DNA of 64,000 nt from Ramlibacter ginsenosidimutans (GCF_042678185.1 NZ_JBHUDQ010000016.1); one strand, 5' to 3'. Shown: positions 39,366 to 49,577, counted from the first letter of the stretch. The notes: generated by a model not told the origin, from the letters alone. Translations and numbers: made by a program.

Positions 39366-39375
39366 GCGAAGTCAA
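39362..39375 (+). promoter_or_regulatory. FNR box upstream of the YqjD/ElaB-like gene
   Basis: TTGAGCGAAGTCAA is perfect in the TTGA...TCAA arms. It is centred 62 bases before the start, and 21 bases downstream is CAGACT as a -10. The box overlaps the stop codon of the kinase gene. Confidence 0.72.
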
Positions 39376-39430
39376 CTGGGCTGGCCGCCGCTGCACCAGA
39401 CTGCTCGCATCGACGAGCGATGGAGATGCC

Positions 39431-39757
39431 ATGAACGATTTCACCCAGCACCTGAAGGAAGGCGAGGATCGCCTGATGCAGGACATCCGTGCACTGGCCG
39501 CCGACGTGGAGGCGCTGCTCAAGCATGCCGCGCGGGACGCCGGCGACGGCTGGGACGACACGCGACGGAACCTGGAGCAGCGGCTGAAGATTGCGCGCCG
39601 GGAACTGGCCTCACTGGAAGAGGCGGTGCGCGCCCGCTCCGGTCGCGCCGCCGAAACGGCAATTGCCTGGGGGCGCGAGCATCGCTGGGAACTGGTGGGC
39701 GCCGGTGTCGGGCTGGGACTGCTGCTGGCGCTCCTGTTGCGCAGCGACCGCGACTGA
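39431..39757 (+). CDS. YqjD/ElaB-type (DUF883) ribosome-associated membrane protein
   Basis: The 108-residue product has a coiled-coil N-terminal part (MNDFTQHLKEGEDRLMQDIRALAADVEALLK) and one C-terminal membrane helix (ELVGAGVGLGLLLALLLRS), preceded by the REHRWE motif typical of DUF883. In E. coli such proteins tether stationary-phase ribosomes to the inner membrane. The start at 39431 is preceded by GGAGATGCC. It lies between two FNR boxes and is followed by an HPF-like gene, which fits a ribosome-silencing theme under low oxygen. Confidence 0.87.
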   Translation: MNDFTQHLKEGEDRLMQDIRALAADVEALLKHAARDAGDGWDDTRRNLEQRLKIARRELASLEEAVRARSGRAAETAIAWGREHRWELVGAGVGLGLLLALLLRSDRD

Positions 39758-39819
39758 CGCGCGCTCACGCGCGCCGCCCTCGCGCGCGCCGCCGTCGCGC
39801 GCGCGTTGCGCGGAGCCGA

Positions 39820-39833
39820 TTGAGGTGGATCAA
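39820..39833 (+). promoter_or_regulatory. FNR box upstream of the HPF-like gene
   Basis: TTGAGGTGGATCAA is perfect in its arms, centred about 62 bases before the start codon, with CATCGT as a possible -10 about 22 bases downstream. Confidence 0.7.
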
Positions 39834-39887
39834 GCGCCGCAACCGCACCTTGCTGCATCGTAGGCGCAGCAACGAGTGGAGAGCGAC

Positions 39888-40277
39888 ATGCCCAACCAAC
39901 CCGTGGAATTCGAGTTCCGTGGACTGCCCGTGACGCGGGCAGCGGAAGCCGCCGCCCGCCGGCGACTGCGGGCGCTGGAGTCCGCCTGCCCCGCCGCGCA
40001 GGCGTGGCGGGTGAGGGTCGAGGCGCTGCCGGGCGCAGCCCAGCCCGACCACTTCTGCGCCGATGTGCGCGCGAGCGTCTCCGGCGGCGACCAGCTGGAA
40101 ACGCATGCGCGCGCCGAGGACCCGCTGGCGGCGCTGCGCCTGGCCTTCAACGCGCTGGAGACGGCGCTCGCGCGCGAACGGGAGTCCGAGCGCCACCTGG
40201 CCGGCCGCTTGCTGCGTGCCGTGCGCAGCCGCCTCGGCCGCCGCCAGGGCGGCGCCGGCCACGCGTTGCCGCACTAG
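39888..40277 (+). CDS. HPF/RaiA-like ribosome-associated protein
   Basis: This 129-residue basic protein follows the HPF/RaiA pattern: an opening strand VEFEFRGLPVTRAAEAAARRRLRALE, a second part DHFCADVRASVSGGDQLETHARAEDPLAALRLAFNALETAL, and a basic tail. HPF proteins bind the 30S decoding centre and form idle ribosomes. The similarity is modest, so this is a family-level call. The ATG at 39888 has a GGAGAG 5-6 bases upstream. It follows the YqjD-like gene and shares its type of promoter. Confidence 0.65.
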   Translation: MPNQPVEFEFRGLPVTRAAEAAARRRLRALESACPAAQAWRVRVEALPGAAQPDHFCADVRASVSGGDQLETHARAEDPLAALRLAFNALETALARERESERHLAGRLLRAVRSRLGRRQGGAGHALPH

Positions 40278-40293
40278 CCGCGGTCCTGCCCGC

Positions 40294-41823
40294 TCACGCG
40301 GACTGCAGCAGGGGCCACAAGGACGGCTCCAGCGCCGCAGCCGCGAGCATTCCGCCCATGAATGCGCCTTCCACGCCCGGACTGGTGACGTCCTGGCCGG
40401 CCAGCAGCAATCCTGCCAACGGCGTGCGCACGCGCAACGCCGGCGTCGTGAACCGTTCCGCACTCATCTCGATGCCGTACATCGCGCCTTGCGGCGAGCG
40501 CACGTAGCGCTGCTGCGTGACCGGCGTGGCGAGTTCGTGATAACGCAGCAGCGGCTGCAGCGCGGGGAAGTGCCGCCCGAACTGTGCCAGCAGCCGTCGC
40601 TCGATGGCTGCCTTGAACTCGCCGTAGCCTCCGGGCCGCGGCGCAGCGGACGGGCCGAACCAGGGCGCGAACGGCGCGGCGTCCGCGGCGACCACCAGTT
40701 CGGCCGTGGGCTTGCCGGCGCCGACGGGGTCCTTCAGGGACGGGAAGGACACGAAGAGCCCGGGGGCGTCCTCGCGCTGCGGGTGCTTCCAGACGCAGCC
40801 GATGTCGTCGCTTTCGTAGATCCACTGGTTGGCGCTGCTGGCGCCGGCCGCGGCGATGTCGCCGTCGAAGCCGAGGTACAACGCGATGCAGGAAAGGCCC
40901 GGCGCCAGGCCGCGCACCGTCTCCTGCCAATCCGCGGCTTCGGTGGGCGGCAGGCAGGCCACGGTGTTCGCCACGCCCATCGCGGAAACGACGTGCTCCG
41001 CATCTTCGCGCAGCCGGCGCTGCCCGTGGGTGAACTCGACGCCGCGGACGTGGCCCTGCGCCGCGTGGATCTGCCGGACATCGCAGTCGAGCCGCACCTC
41101 GCCTCCGGCGGCCTCGATCACAGGCACCAGGGCCGCGGCGAAACGGCCCGGGCCGCCCACCGGATACCACGCGCCGGCGTCATACGCGCCAGTCACCAGC
41201 GCGTGCTCGAGGAACGGCGCCTGCGCGGGTGGCGCGCCGTAGTCGGCCCAGCGCGCACCGAGGACGGCGCGCAGCTGCGGATCCTGCACGCGCGCGAGTT
41301 CCTGCGCGAGCGTCCGGCGTGCCCAGTCCCCGGCTTCGCCACCATGCCACTGGCGCATCAGCCAAGCCACCCACGCAGGGGCCGCATGCTGCGCGAACAC
41401 GCCGAAGGCTGCGCTGCGCGCTGCCTTGCACGCTGCGAACCAGCCGTCGATCGCGGCAGCCTGCTGCGGAAAGCGCGCCAGCAGCGCGGCGCGGTACGCG
41501 CTCTCGGGATGGGGGATACCGAACTCGAAGCCGGGCAGGCGCACGATGTCGTACGGATTCGCGCACAGCGTGAAGCGCAGCGCGTCGTGCGTGAGCCAGG
41601 CCAGCAGGCGGCCGAAGCGGCCCGCCGGGCCGGGCTGCGGCGAGACTCCGCCGATGTAGTGCACGCCGGGCGCGAAGTGCCAGTCGCCGCGCCGGAAGGT
41701 CTGCGTCAAGCCGCCCGCGACGGTGTGCTGCTCCAGCACCAGCACGCGCCTGCCCTTGCGCGCGAGTGCGGCGGCGGCGCCCAGCCCTCCAATGCCCGAT
41801 CCGATCACGATGGCATCCCACAT
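40294..41823 (-). CDS. Phytoene-desaturase/retinol-saturase-like FAD oxidoreductase
   Basis: This 509-residue flavoenzyme has an N-terminal dinucleotide fold (IVIGSGIGGLGAAAALARKG, then LEQHTVAGG) and the C-terminal CrtI-type signature near LLLAGQDVTSPGVEGAFMGGMLAA. The middle contains FAPGVHYIGG, seen in RetSat/CrtISO relatives. The substrate is unknown; no carotenoid gene is nearby. It is transcribed leftwards from an FNR-like box 68 bases upstream and is convergent with the HPF-like gene, with only 16 bases between. Confidence 0.85.
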   Translation of the reverse strand: MWDAIVIGSGIGGLGAAAALARKGRRVLVLEQHTVAGGLTQTFRRGDWHFAPGVHYIGGVSPQPGPAGRFGRLLAWLTHDALRFTLCANPYDIVRLPGFEFGIPHPESAYRAALLARFPQQAAAIDGWFAACKAARSAAFGVFAQHAAPAWVAWLMRQWHGGEAGDWARRTLAQELARVQDPQLRAVLGARWADYGAPPAQAPFLEHALVTGAYDAGAWYPVGGPGRFAAALVPVIEAAGGEVRLDCDVRQIHAAQGHVRGVEFTHGQRRLREDAEHVVSAMGVANTVACLPPTEAADWQETVRGLAPGLSCIALYLGFDGDIAAAGASSANQWIYESDDIGCVWKHPQREDAPGLFVSFPSLKDPVGAGKPTAELVVAADAAPFAPWFGPSAAPRPGGYGEFKAAIERRLLAQFGRHFPALQPLLRYHELATPVTQQRYVRSPQGAMYGIEMSAERFTTPALRVRTPLAGLLLAGQDVTSPGVEGAFMGGMLAAAALEPSLWPLLQSA

Positions 41824-41883
41824 GTGTATCTCCCCCGACGCGGCGGCCGTGGAGAACCTTAGGCGGCGGCGCCCGCACTGTGC

Positions 41884-41897
41884 TTGACCTCGCGCAA
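41884..41897 (-). promoter_or_regulatory. FNR-like box upstream of the FAD oxidoreductase
   Basis: The plus strand reads TTGACCTCGCGCAA (one mismatch). On the minus strand CTAAGG lies 21 bases beyond the box as a -10, and the start codon is about 68 bases from its centre. Confidence 0.58.
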
Positions 41898-41988
41898 GGG
41901 TCGATCTTCGAATCGGCTATGCGAACGCAAGGCCGGGGTGCGCGTGGATGGCGCTGCCTCGACGGGACCCTTGCGCAATCCGGCGCCG

Positions 41989-42002
41989 TTGATGAACGTC
42001 AA
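41989..42002 (+). promoter_or_regulatory. FNR box upstream of the exporter operon
   Basis: TTGATGAACGTCAA matches the TTGAT-N4-RTCAA consensus. GTAGAT, a good -10, follows after 20-21 bases, and the adaptor start is about 57 bases from the centre. Confidence 0.72.
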
Positions 42003-42052
42003 CTGACGCGAGCAGCCGCCACGTAGATTTGGTGCATGGAGATGTCTGCGTG

Positions 42053-43309
42053 ATGCGAGGCGAATCGATCCGGTCCGCCCTGCGGCAGCTGCGCTCGCAT
42101 GCGGGTGCGATCACGGCGATCGCGGCGCTGGCGGTGCTGGCCGCCGCGGCCGGGCCACGCCTGCTGTTCGGGCCGCGCGTCGCGGTGCAAACCGCGGCGC
42201 AGCGTGACTTCGTGCAAACCGTGGTCGCGAGTGGACACGTGGAGGCACCGCATCGCGTCGACATCGGCGTGCAGGTCACCGGCACCGTGGAATCCGTGCC
42301 GGTCGACGAAGGGCAGACGGTCGCTGCGGCCACCGTCCTGATCCGGCTGGAAGCGGCCGAACTGCGCGCGGCCGCGGATCAGGCGGAGCTTGCCGTGCGC
42401 CAGGCCGAAGCCCACCTGCGGCAGGTGCGCGAAGTGGACGAGCCCGGTGCCGAGCAGGCCGTGCGGCAGGCGCAGGCGAACTACGACGTGGCGCATGCAA
42501 CCGTGCGCCGCAACGAGGACCTGTTCGCGAAGGAGTTCATCGGCCAGGCCGCGCTGGACGACTCGCGGCGCGCGGAGCAGGTCGCGCTGGCGCAGTTGCG
42601 CACGGCGCAGCAGCAACTCGCCAGCGCGCGGCGAGGCGGCAGCAACGCCGCAGGCGCGGAAGCCGCGCTCGCCATGGCACGTGCCGCAGCCGACGCGGCG
42701 CATGCCCGGCTGCGCTACGCCGTCGTGCAGGCGCCGGTTGCGGGCACGCTGATCGCGCGCGACGTGGAACCGGGGCACGTGGTGCAGCCGGGCAAGGTGC
42801 TGATGGTGCTGTCGCCCACGGGCGCGAGCCAGCTGGTGGTGCAGATCGACGAGAAGAACCTGAAGCTGCTGCACGAGGGCCAGCCGGCGCTCGCCTCGGC
42901 GGATGCGTATCCCGAGCAGCGCTTCGCCGCGCAACTCGTCTACATCAATCCCGGCATCGACGCCCAGCGCGGCTCCGTCGAGGTGAAGCTCGCCGTCCCG
43001 CAATCGCCGCGTTACCTGAAGCAGGACATGACGGTATCGGTGGACATCGAGGTGGCACGCAAGCCCGCCGCCATCCTGTTGCCGACCGAAGCCGTGCGCG
43101 ACGCCGACACGGCCGCTCCGTGGGTGCTGAAGGTGGAGGACGGCCGGGTCCACCGCCGCCCGGTGCAGCTCGGCCTGCGCAGCAAAGGCTGGTGCGAGGT
43201 CCTGCAAGGCGTGCGTCCGGGCGACCAGGTGGTGCCCGCGACGGCGGCCAACGTGACGACGCTGGCGGACGGCGCGCGCGTGCGTCCCGTCACCGCAGCG
43301 GGTGGCTAA
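42053..43309 (+). CDS. HlyD/MacA-type periplasmic adaptor of an ABC exporter
   Basis: The 418-residue membrane-fusion protein has an N-terminal anchor helix (about 18-38), a split lipoyl domain (SGHVEAPHRVDIGVQVTG and VQAPVAGTLIARDVEPGHVV), a long alpha-hairpin rich in Ala, Gln and Glu, and a beta-barrel. It would bridge the inner-membrane permease to an outer-membrane channel. The ATG at 42053 gives a normal anchor. The permease gene follows within five bases, so adaptor, permease and ATPase make one operon. No outer-membrane factor is encoded beside them. Confidence 0.9.
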   Translation: MRGESIRSALRQLRSHAGAITAIAALAVLAAAAGPRLLFGPRVAVQTAAQRDFVQTVVASGHVEAPHRVDIGVQVTGTVESVPVDEGQTVAAATVLIRLEAAELRAAADQAELAVRQAEAHLRQVREVDEPGAEQAVRQAQANYDVAHATVRRNEDLFAKEFIGQAALDDSRRAEQVALAQLRTAQQQLASARRGGSNAAGAEAALAMARAAADAAHARLRYAVVQAPVAGTLIARDVEPGHVVQPGKVLMVLSPTGASQLVVQIDEKNLKLLHEGQPALASADAYPEQRFAAQLVYINPGIDAQRGSVEVKLAVPQSPRYLKQDMTVSVDIEVARKPAAILLPTEAVRDADTAAPWVLKVEDGRVHRRPVQLGLRSKGWCEVLQGVRPGDQVVPATAANVTTLADGARVRPVTAAGG

Positions 43310-43313
43310 AGCC

Positions 43314-44606
<1,293 letters not shown>

Positions 44607-44612
44607 ACCGAC

Positions 44613-45422
44613 ATGCCCGAGCGCACGCCCTTACCCATCGACGCCGGCACGCCCGTCGTCCAGCTCACCGGGATCCGGAAGTCCTTCAACGTGGGCGAGC
44701 CGAACGAAACCGAGGTGCTGCATGGCATCGACCTGACCTTGCTGCGCGGCGAGTTCTGCGCGGTGATGGGCCCCTCGGGCTCGGGCAAGAGCACGCTGCT
44801 GAACATCGTGGGCCTGCTGGATCGGCCCACCTCGGGCACGCTGGCGATCGGCGGCCAGGAGACCACCGTGCTGGCCGATCACGAGCTCACGCGCCTGCGC
44901 GGGCACGCCGTCGGATTCGTCTTCCAGTACCACCACCTGATCGGCGCCTTCAGCGCGGTCGAGAACGTGATGATGCCGATGCTCGGCGCGCAGGAATTCG
45001 GCAGCGAGGAGATCGCGCAACGCGCCGCAGCGCTGATCGACAGCGTGGGCCTGACGCCCTGGCGGGACTCGCTGGCAACGCGCCTGTCCGGCGGCCAGCA
45101 GCAGCGCGTGGCGGTCGCGCGCGCGCTGGCGATGGATCCCATCCTGCTGCTGGCCGACGAACCCACCGGCAATCTCGACACGCACAGCGCCGACCTCGTG
45201 TTCGACCTGCTGCGCCGCGTGAACCGCGAGCACGGCACGGCGATCCTGTTCGTCACGCACAACCCGCAACTGGCCAGCCGCTGCGATCGCATCATCCAGG
45301 TGGTGGACGGGCGGATCGTGCAGGCGGACGACGAAGCGGGCAGGAAAGCGGGCAGGGAAGCGGACAACCAGAACGCAGAGGGCGCAAAGGTTTCGCAAAG
45401 GACGCAAAAGGACAGCCGATGA
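44613..45422 (+). CDS. ABC transporter ATP-binding protein (LolD/MacB type)
   Basis: This 269-residue ATPase has Walker A GPSGSGKST, signature LSGGQQQRVAVARAL, Walker B ILLLADEPTGNLD and the switch His in FVTHN. It powers the permease encoded six bases upstream. The last 20 or so residues (from NQNAEGAKVSQR on) are encoded by the left arm of an inverted repeat and do not belong to the family, so the native end was probably near residue 245 and was extended by repeat insertion. Confidence 0.92.
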   Translation: MPERTPLPIDAGTPVVQLTGIRKSFNVGEPNETEVLHGIDLTLLRGEFCAVMGPSGSGKSTLLNIVGLLDRPTSGTLAIGGQETTVLADHELTRLRGHAVGFVFQYHHLIGAFSAVENVMMPMLGAQEFGSEEIAQRAAALIDSVGLTPWRDSLATRLSGGQQQRVAVARALAMDPILLLADEPTGNLDTHSADLVFDLLRRVNREHGTAILFVTHNPQLASRCDRIIQVVDGRIVQADDEAGRKAGREADNQNAEGAKVSQRTQKDSR

Positions 45423-45546
45423 AGGTATTCGCGTCGTGCGAGCAGTGCGTCCTGGTAAACGCACAACGCGCGAACCCGCGGAATGCATTCAACCTTGAAT
45501 GAATCCCCTTTGCGAGACCTTTGCGCCCTTTGCGTTCGGTTGTCCG
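45361..45546. repeat. Long imperfect inverted repeat between convergent genes
   Basis: The left arm at 45361-45401 (CGGACAACCAGAACGCAGAG...) and the right arm at 45507-45546 (...CCCTTTGCGTTCGGTTGTCCG) are reverse complements over about 40 bases with a few mismatches and a one-base gap. The roughly 105-base spacer is unrelated. It could form a large hairpin in either transcript and end both the exporter operon and the universal stress gene. The left arm is translated as the tail of the ATPase. Confidence 0.8.
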
Positions 45547-45565
45547 CTCCCGTTCCCGTTCCCGC

Positions 45566-46408
45566 TCAGTGCGCCATCAGCACCGGCAGCGTCATCGAGG
45601 AGAGCAGGGTGCGGCTCACGCCGCCGAGGACCCACTCGCGCGCGCGCCCGTGTCCGTAGCAGCCCATGACCAGCAGGTCGCAGCCGAGGTCGAACACGCG
45701 CGACAGCAGGATCTCGCCCAGTTCCTCGCGCGCCTTGCCGCCGTGGTGGAACACGGCCTCCACACCGTGCACGCGCAGGTAGCCTTGCAGGTCCAGCCCC
45801 TTGCCGCCGAGGCGCGGCGCTTCTTCCTCGCTCCAGGACAGCACGTGCACGCGGCCGGCGCGCTGCAGGAAGGGCATCGCCGCCTGCAGGGCGCGCGCCG
45901 ATTCCGGCGTCTCCTTCCACGCGATCGCGATGTTTTCACCGATAGGGCGGGTCCAGCCGATGGAGGGCAGCACCACGGCCGGACGGCCGCTCGCGATGAC
46001 GACGCTCTCGACGAAGTCCGGCGGCACGCAGTGCGCGGCCGCGTCGGCGGGATCGTGCTGCCCGAGCACCAGCAGGTCGGCGTAGAAGGCCTGCTGCGCG
46101 ACGGCGCCCACGGTGGGCAGGTCGTCGGTCTGGGTCCACGTGGCCATCGGGCCGGGCAAGGTCATCTCCGCGTCGAAGGCCTTCAGCACGCGGGTGCGGC
46201 GCTCCTCCTCGATCGCGAGCAGCGCCGCCGCGACCGTGGGCCCCGCCTCGGGGGCGTACGGCAGCTGGACCAGCATCGGCGTCACCGCGTACAGCGCGGC
46301 GAGGCTGGCGCCTTGCTGCTGCGCGATGCGGCGCGCGGCGGTCAGGCGCGGCACGGCAGGGGCTGTGGCATCGAGATGCACGAGGATCTGGCGCAGGGAC
46401 GTTTTCAT
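45566..46408 (-). CDS. Universal stress protein, tandem UspA domains
   Basis: The 280-residue product has two UspA-like halves. The first begins MKTSLRQILVHLDAT; the second begins NIAIAWKETPESARAL and ends with the nucleotide-binding pattern VMGCYGHGRAREWVLGGVSRTLLSS, the G-2X-G-9X-G(S/T) motif. Tandem Usp proteins help survival in stasis and low oxygen. The start at 46408 is 62 bases from a perfect FNR box, with TACGCT as -10. A longer in-frame opening inside mgtA was rejected. Confidence 0.93.
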   Translation of the reverse strand: MKTSLRQILVHLDATAPAVPRLTAARRIAQQQGASLAALYAVTPMLVQLPYAPEAGPTVAAALLAIEEERRTRVLKAFDAEMTLPGPMATWTQTDDLPTVGAVAQQAFYADLLVLGQHDPADAAAHCVPPDFVESVVIASGRPAVVLPSIGWTRPIGENIAIAWKETPESARALQAAMPFLQRAGRVHVLSWSEEEAPRLGGKGLDLQGYLRVHGVEAVFHHGGKAREELGEILLSRVFDLGCDLLVMGCYGHGRAREWVLGGVSRTLLSSMTLPVLMAH

Positions 46409-46463
46409 GGCGGGGCCTCCAAATGGCGATACCTCCAGCGTAGGCGCGGGCACGCGCCGGGGC

Positions 46464-46477
46464 TTGACGCGCGTCAA
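46464..46477 (-). promoter_or_regulatory. FNR box upstream of the universal stress protein
   Basis: TTGACGCGCGTCAA is a fully symmetric 14-bp palindrome. On the minus strand TACGCT lies 21 bases downstream and the start codon 62 bases from the centre. It overlaps the mgtA stop codon. Confidence 0.78.
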
Positions 46478-49047
46478 GCGCGCCGCAGGACCGCCGTCGT
46501 GGCGCGGCGGCGCTGCGCGTGCGCGTGGAAGCGGCGCTTGACGGCCTCCAGCAGCACGAGATAGGCGACCGTCATGCCGGCCATGGCCGCATAGAAGCCC
46601 CAGGGCAGGACGAGCAGGCCGAACCAGGCGCCCAGCGGCGTGAGCGGCAGCACGGCGGCGAAGGCGAGCACGGCCAGCGCCGTCCATGCCAGCGCGGGAT
46701 GCGGCCGCGAGCCCAGTGCCGGTCCGTGGGTGCGGATCACGAACACCGCCAGCACCTGCGTCGCCAGCGACTCGATGAACCAGCCGGACTGGAACTGCGC
46801 CGGCGTCGCGGCAAGCCCTTGCAGCAGCACCCAGAACGTGAGCAGGTCGAACAGCGAGCTGACGGGGCCGATCACGAGCATGAAGCGTCGCACCAGCTCC
46901 ATGTCCCAGTGCTGCGGCCGCGCGACCTCGCGCGCTTCGACGCGATCGAGCGGCAGCGTGGTCGACACCAGGTCGTACAGCAGGTTGTTCAGCAGGATCT
47001 GCACCGGCAGCATCGGCAGGAAGGGCAGCAGGACGGCCGCCGCCGCCATGCTCGCCATGTTGCCGAAGCTGGAACTGGTGCCCAGCAGGATGTACTTGCG
47101 CGTGTTGGCGAAGGTGCGCCGGCCTTCCGACACCGCCGCGCTCAGGACCGCAAGGCTGGGCCGCAGCAGGATGAGGTCGGCGGCCGCACGGGCCGCATCG
47201 GCCGCGGTGTCCACGGAGATGCCGACGTCCGCGCTGTGCAAGGCGGGCGCATCGTTGATGCCGTCACCCAGGTAGCCGACCACATGGCCGCGCGCCCGCA
47301 ACGCCCGGATGATGCGGTTCTTCTGCACCGGGTCCACGCGGCAGAACAGGTTGGCCCGCTGCACGCGCCAGGCAAGCGCGCGGTCGTCCATGGTCGCGAT
47401 CTCGGATCCCAGCAGGATGCCCTTGACCGGCATCCCCAGGGCCTCCCAGACGTGGCGGGCCACCAGTTCGCTGTCGCCGGTGACGACCTTCACCTGCACG
47501 CCCTTCGCGTGCAGGTCGCGCAGGGCGGCAGCGGCATCCGCCTTGGGCGGATCGACGAAGGCAGCGAAGCCGGAGAACACGAGTCCCGCCTCGTCGGCGA
47601 TGCCTGCGTTCACCACCGAGTCGGGCACCGGCTTCCACGCGACCCCCAGCACCCGCAGGCCGCCGGACTCCAGTTGCTGCAGCGTGGCCTGCGCCTGCGC
47701 GCGCACCTGTGGGGTCCACGGCTGCGCGCGTCCCTCCTGCTCGAACTGCTCGCACAGCGCGAGCACGTCCCTCGCTGCGCCCTTGACGCTCAGTCGCCGG
47801 CCGGCGGGCCCCTCGACCAGGACGGACACGCGACGCCGTTCGAAGTCGAACGGCACTTCGTCGAGCTTGCGCCAAGCGCTAACGTCCACGCCGCCGTGCG
47901 CGAGCACGGCATCCTCCAGCGGCGTGCGCAGACCGCTTTCGAAATGGCTGTTCAGGAACACGTTCTCCAGCACGCCAGCGCTGTCCTGGCCGGACACGTC
48001 CACCTGGCGCGTCAGCGCGATCCGCGCCTCGGTCAGCGTGCCCGTCTTGTCCGTGCACAGCACGTCCATCGAGCCGAGGTTGTGGATCGCGGCCATGCGC
48101 TTGACGATGACCTGTTCGCGCGCGAGCCGCTGCGCCCCGCGCGCGAGGCTCACCGTGACCACCATGGGCAACAGCTCCGGCGTGATGCCCACGGCGAGCG
48201 CGAGCGCGAACAGCAGCGTCTCCAGCCAGGGCCGGTGCAGGAAGCCGCCGACCACCACGACGAACAGCACGAGGAACACGGCCACGCGCAGGATGAAGTT
48301 GCCGAAGCGCCGCAGGTCGTGCTCCATGGCGAGCTCGCCCCGGTCCGCTGCGACGAGATGCGCGATCTGTCCGATCTCGGCCGACGGGCCGGTGCGGCAC
48401 GCGAGCATCACGGCGTTGCCGGAGATGACGCTGCTGCCCATGAACACCACCCACGGCGCGTCTTCGATGCTGGCCGCCGCGCCGGCGGCGGGCTTCTTCT
48501 CGACCGGGAACGACTCGCCCGTGAGCGCCGCCTGCTGCACGAACAGGTCCGACGCGCGCAGCAGCACGCCATCCGCCGGCACCTGCGCCCCGGCGGCGAG
48601 CCGCACGATGTCGCCGGGAACGATCCGTTCGACCGGCACCGACCGCTCCTGCCCGTCGCGCAGCACGCGCGCCGTCAACGCCACCTGCGATGCGAGCCGC
48701 GCCGCCGCCGATTCCGCCCGTTGCTCCTGGATGCGGTCGATCACGATGCTGAGGACCACGATGCTGCCGATGATCCAGGCGCTCATGCCTTCGCCCGTGG
48801 CGAGCGAGGCCGCGCCGGCCACGATCAGCACCAGCACCAGCGGGCTGCCCAGGCGGCGTGCGATCTCGACCAGCAGCCGGCGTGGCGCGGCGCCTTGCAG
48901 GCGGTTGGGCCCATGCGCTTCGAGGCGAGCGTGGGCGTCGTCCTCGCCCAGGCCTTGCGGCGACGTCCGCAACGCGGAGCACAGTGCCTCCGCGGGCAGG
49001 CGCCACCACTCGGGTGGCAGCTCGGAGGGAGCCGGCAGCGCGTTCAA
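46474..49047 (-). CDS. mgtA: Magnesium-translocating P-type ATPase
   Basis: This 857-residue P3B-type ATPase imports Mg2+. It shows the actuator motif TGES, the phosphorylation site CTDKTGTLTE, the hinge GDGINDAPAL, about ten membrane helices, and the MgtA-type C-terminal segment GPVSSLFDLLTF. The length is slightly below that of E. coli MgtA (about 900), mostly at the N-terminus. Its ATG overlaps the end of the host-attachment gene by 4 bases, so it is translated from the operon driven by the FNR-box promoter at 49.54 kb, rather than from a Mg2+-sensing leader. Confidence 0.94.
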   Translation of the reverse strand: MNALPAPSELPPEWWRLPAEALCSALRTSPQGLGEDDAHARLEAHGPNRLQGAAPRRLLVEIARRLGSPLVLVLIVAGAASLATGEGMSAWIIGSIVVLSIVIDRIQEQRAESAAARLASQVALTARVLRDGQERSVPVERIVPGDIVRLAAGAQVPADGVLLRASDLFVQQAALTGESFPVEKKPAAGAAASIEDAPWVVFMGSSVISGNAVMLACRTGPSAEIGQIAHLVAADRGELAMEHDLRRFGNFILRVAVFLVLFVVVVGGFLHRPWLETLLFALALAVGITPELLPMVVTVSLARGAQRLAREQVIVKRMAAIHNLGSMDVLCTDKTGTLTEARIALTRQVDVSGQDSAGVLENVFLNSHFESGLRTPLEDAVLAHGGVDVSAWRKLDEVPFDFERRRVSVLVEGPAGRRLSVKGAARDVLALCEQFEQEGRAQPWTPQVRAQAQATLQQLESGGLRVLGVAWKPVPDSVVNAGIADEAGLVFSGFAAFVDPPKADAAAALRDLHAKGVQVKVVTGDSELVARHVWEALGMPVKGILLGSEIATMDDRALAWRVQRANLFCRVDPVQKNRIIRALRARGHVVGYLGDGINDAPALHSADVGISVDTAADAARAAADLILLRPSLAVLSAAVSEGRRTFANTRKYILLGTSSSFGNMASMAAAAVLLPFLPMLPVQILLNNLLYDLVSTTLPLDRVEAREVARPQHWDMELVRRFMLVIGPVSSLFDLLTFWVLLQGLAATPAQFQSGWFIESLATQVLAVFVIRTHGPALGSRPHPALAWTALAVLAFAAVLPLTPLGAWFGLLVLPWGFYAAMAGMTVAYLVLLEAVKRRFHAHAQRRRATTAVLRRA

Positions 49048-49481
49048 CCCTGCTCGCGCAGGCGTCTATCGAGGTTCGGGGTCTCGACGTGCGTCAGGTC
49101 GACATCGTGCGTGGACTCGAGCAGGCGCTGCGTCTCGGCGCCGAACTCCTGCTTCAGCTCGCCGAGGAAGGGGCTGGCGGCGAACACCGAGATCGACGCG
49201 CACTCGCCGCGCACCGCCCCGTCCTCCAGCGCCGCAGCCAGTTCGCGGGCGAAGTGCAGGTGCTCCTTGCGATGGGGATCGAGGCGCGGCTCGAACACCG
49301 TCGCCCGGGGTCCGCGGTCGCTGCGTTCGCGCCCGGCCTCGTCGTCGCCCAGCTCGCTGCTGCGCAACCGGCTTGCCGGGTGCTCGAAGGTCTTCAGCAG
49401 GGACGGCGCCTGCGCCGGGTGCTCCTGCTGGAGCAGGCGAGCGCGGGCGGAGTTGGCGATCAGGATCCAGTGCGGCTTCAT
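49044..49481 (-). CDS. Host attachment family protein
   Basis: This 145-residue soluble protein begins KPHWILIANSARARLL and contains RHKEHLHF-like DPHRKEHLHFARELAAAL and FAASPFLGELKQEF, the pattern of the family named for Agrobacterium AtsE-type host-attachment proteins. The biochemical role is unknown; the N-terminal fold resembles eRF1-like peptide-release domains. It precedes mgtA with a 4-base overlap and is headed by a perfect FNR box 63 bases upstream of its start. Confidence 0.88.
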   Translation of the reverse strand: MKPHWILIANSARARLLQQEHPAQAPSLLKTFEHPASRLRSSELGDDEAGRERSDRGPRATVFEPRLDPHRKEHLHFARELAAALEDGAVRGECASISVFAASPFLGELKQEFGAETQRLLESTHDVDLTHVETPNLDRRLREQG

Positions 49482-49537
49482 GGCGGGCCTCTCGTGAAGG
49501 GAGTTGATTGACGATAGCCGCTGGGGTCGGCAGGGCG

Positions 49538-49551
49538 TTGACGTGCATCAA
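49538..49551 (-). promoter_or_regulatory. FNR box upstream of the host-attachment/mgtA operon
   Basis: TTGACGTGCATCAA is perfect in its arms. On the minus strand TATCGT lies 21 bases beyond it, and the start codon is 63 bases from the centre. Confidence 0.76.
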
Positions 49552-49577
49552 GCGCCCCGGGGCGCCGGGGGCGCGCG

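Noticed and set aside
45489..45920. Minus-strand frame beginning inside the universal stress gene
   Set aside because: It is a shadow frame of the Usp gene with Arg/Pro-rich composition that continues into the inverted repeat.
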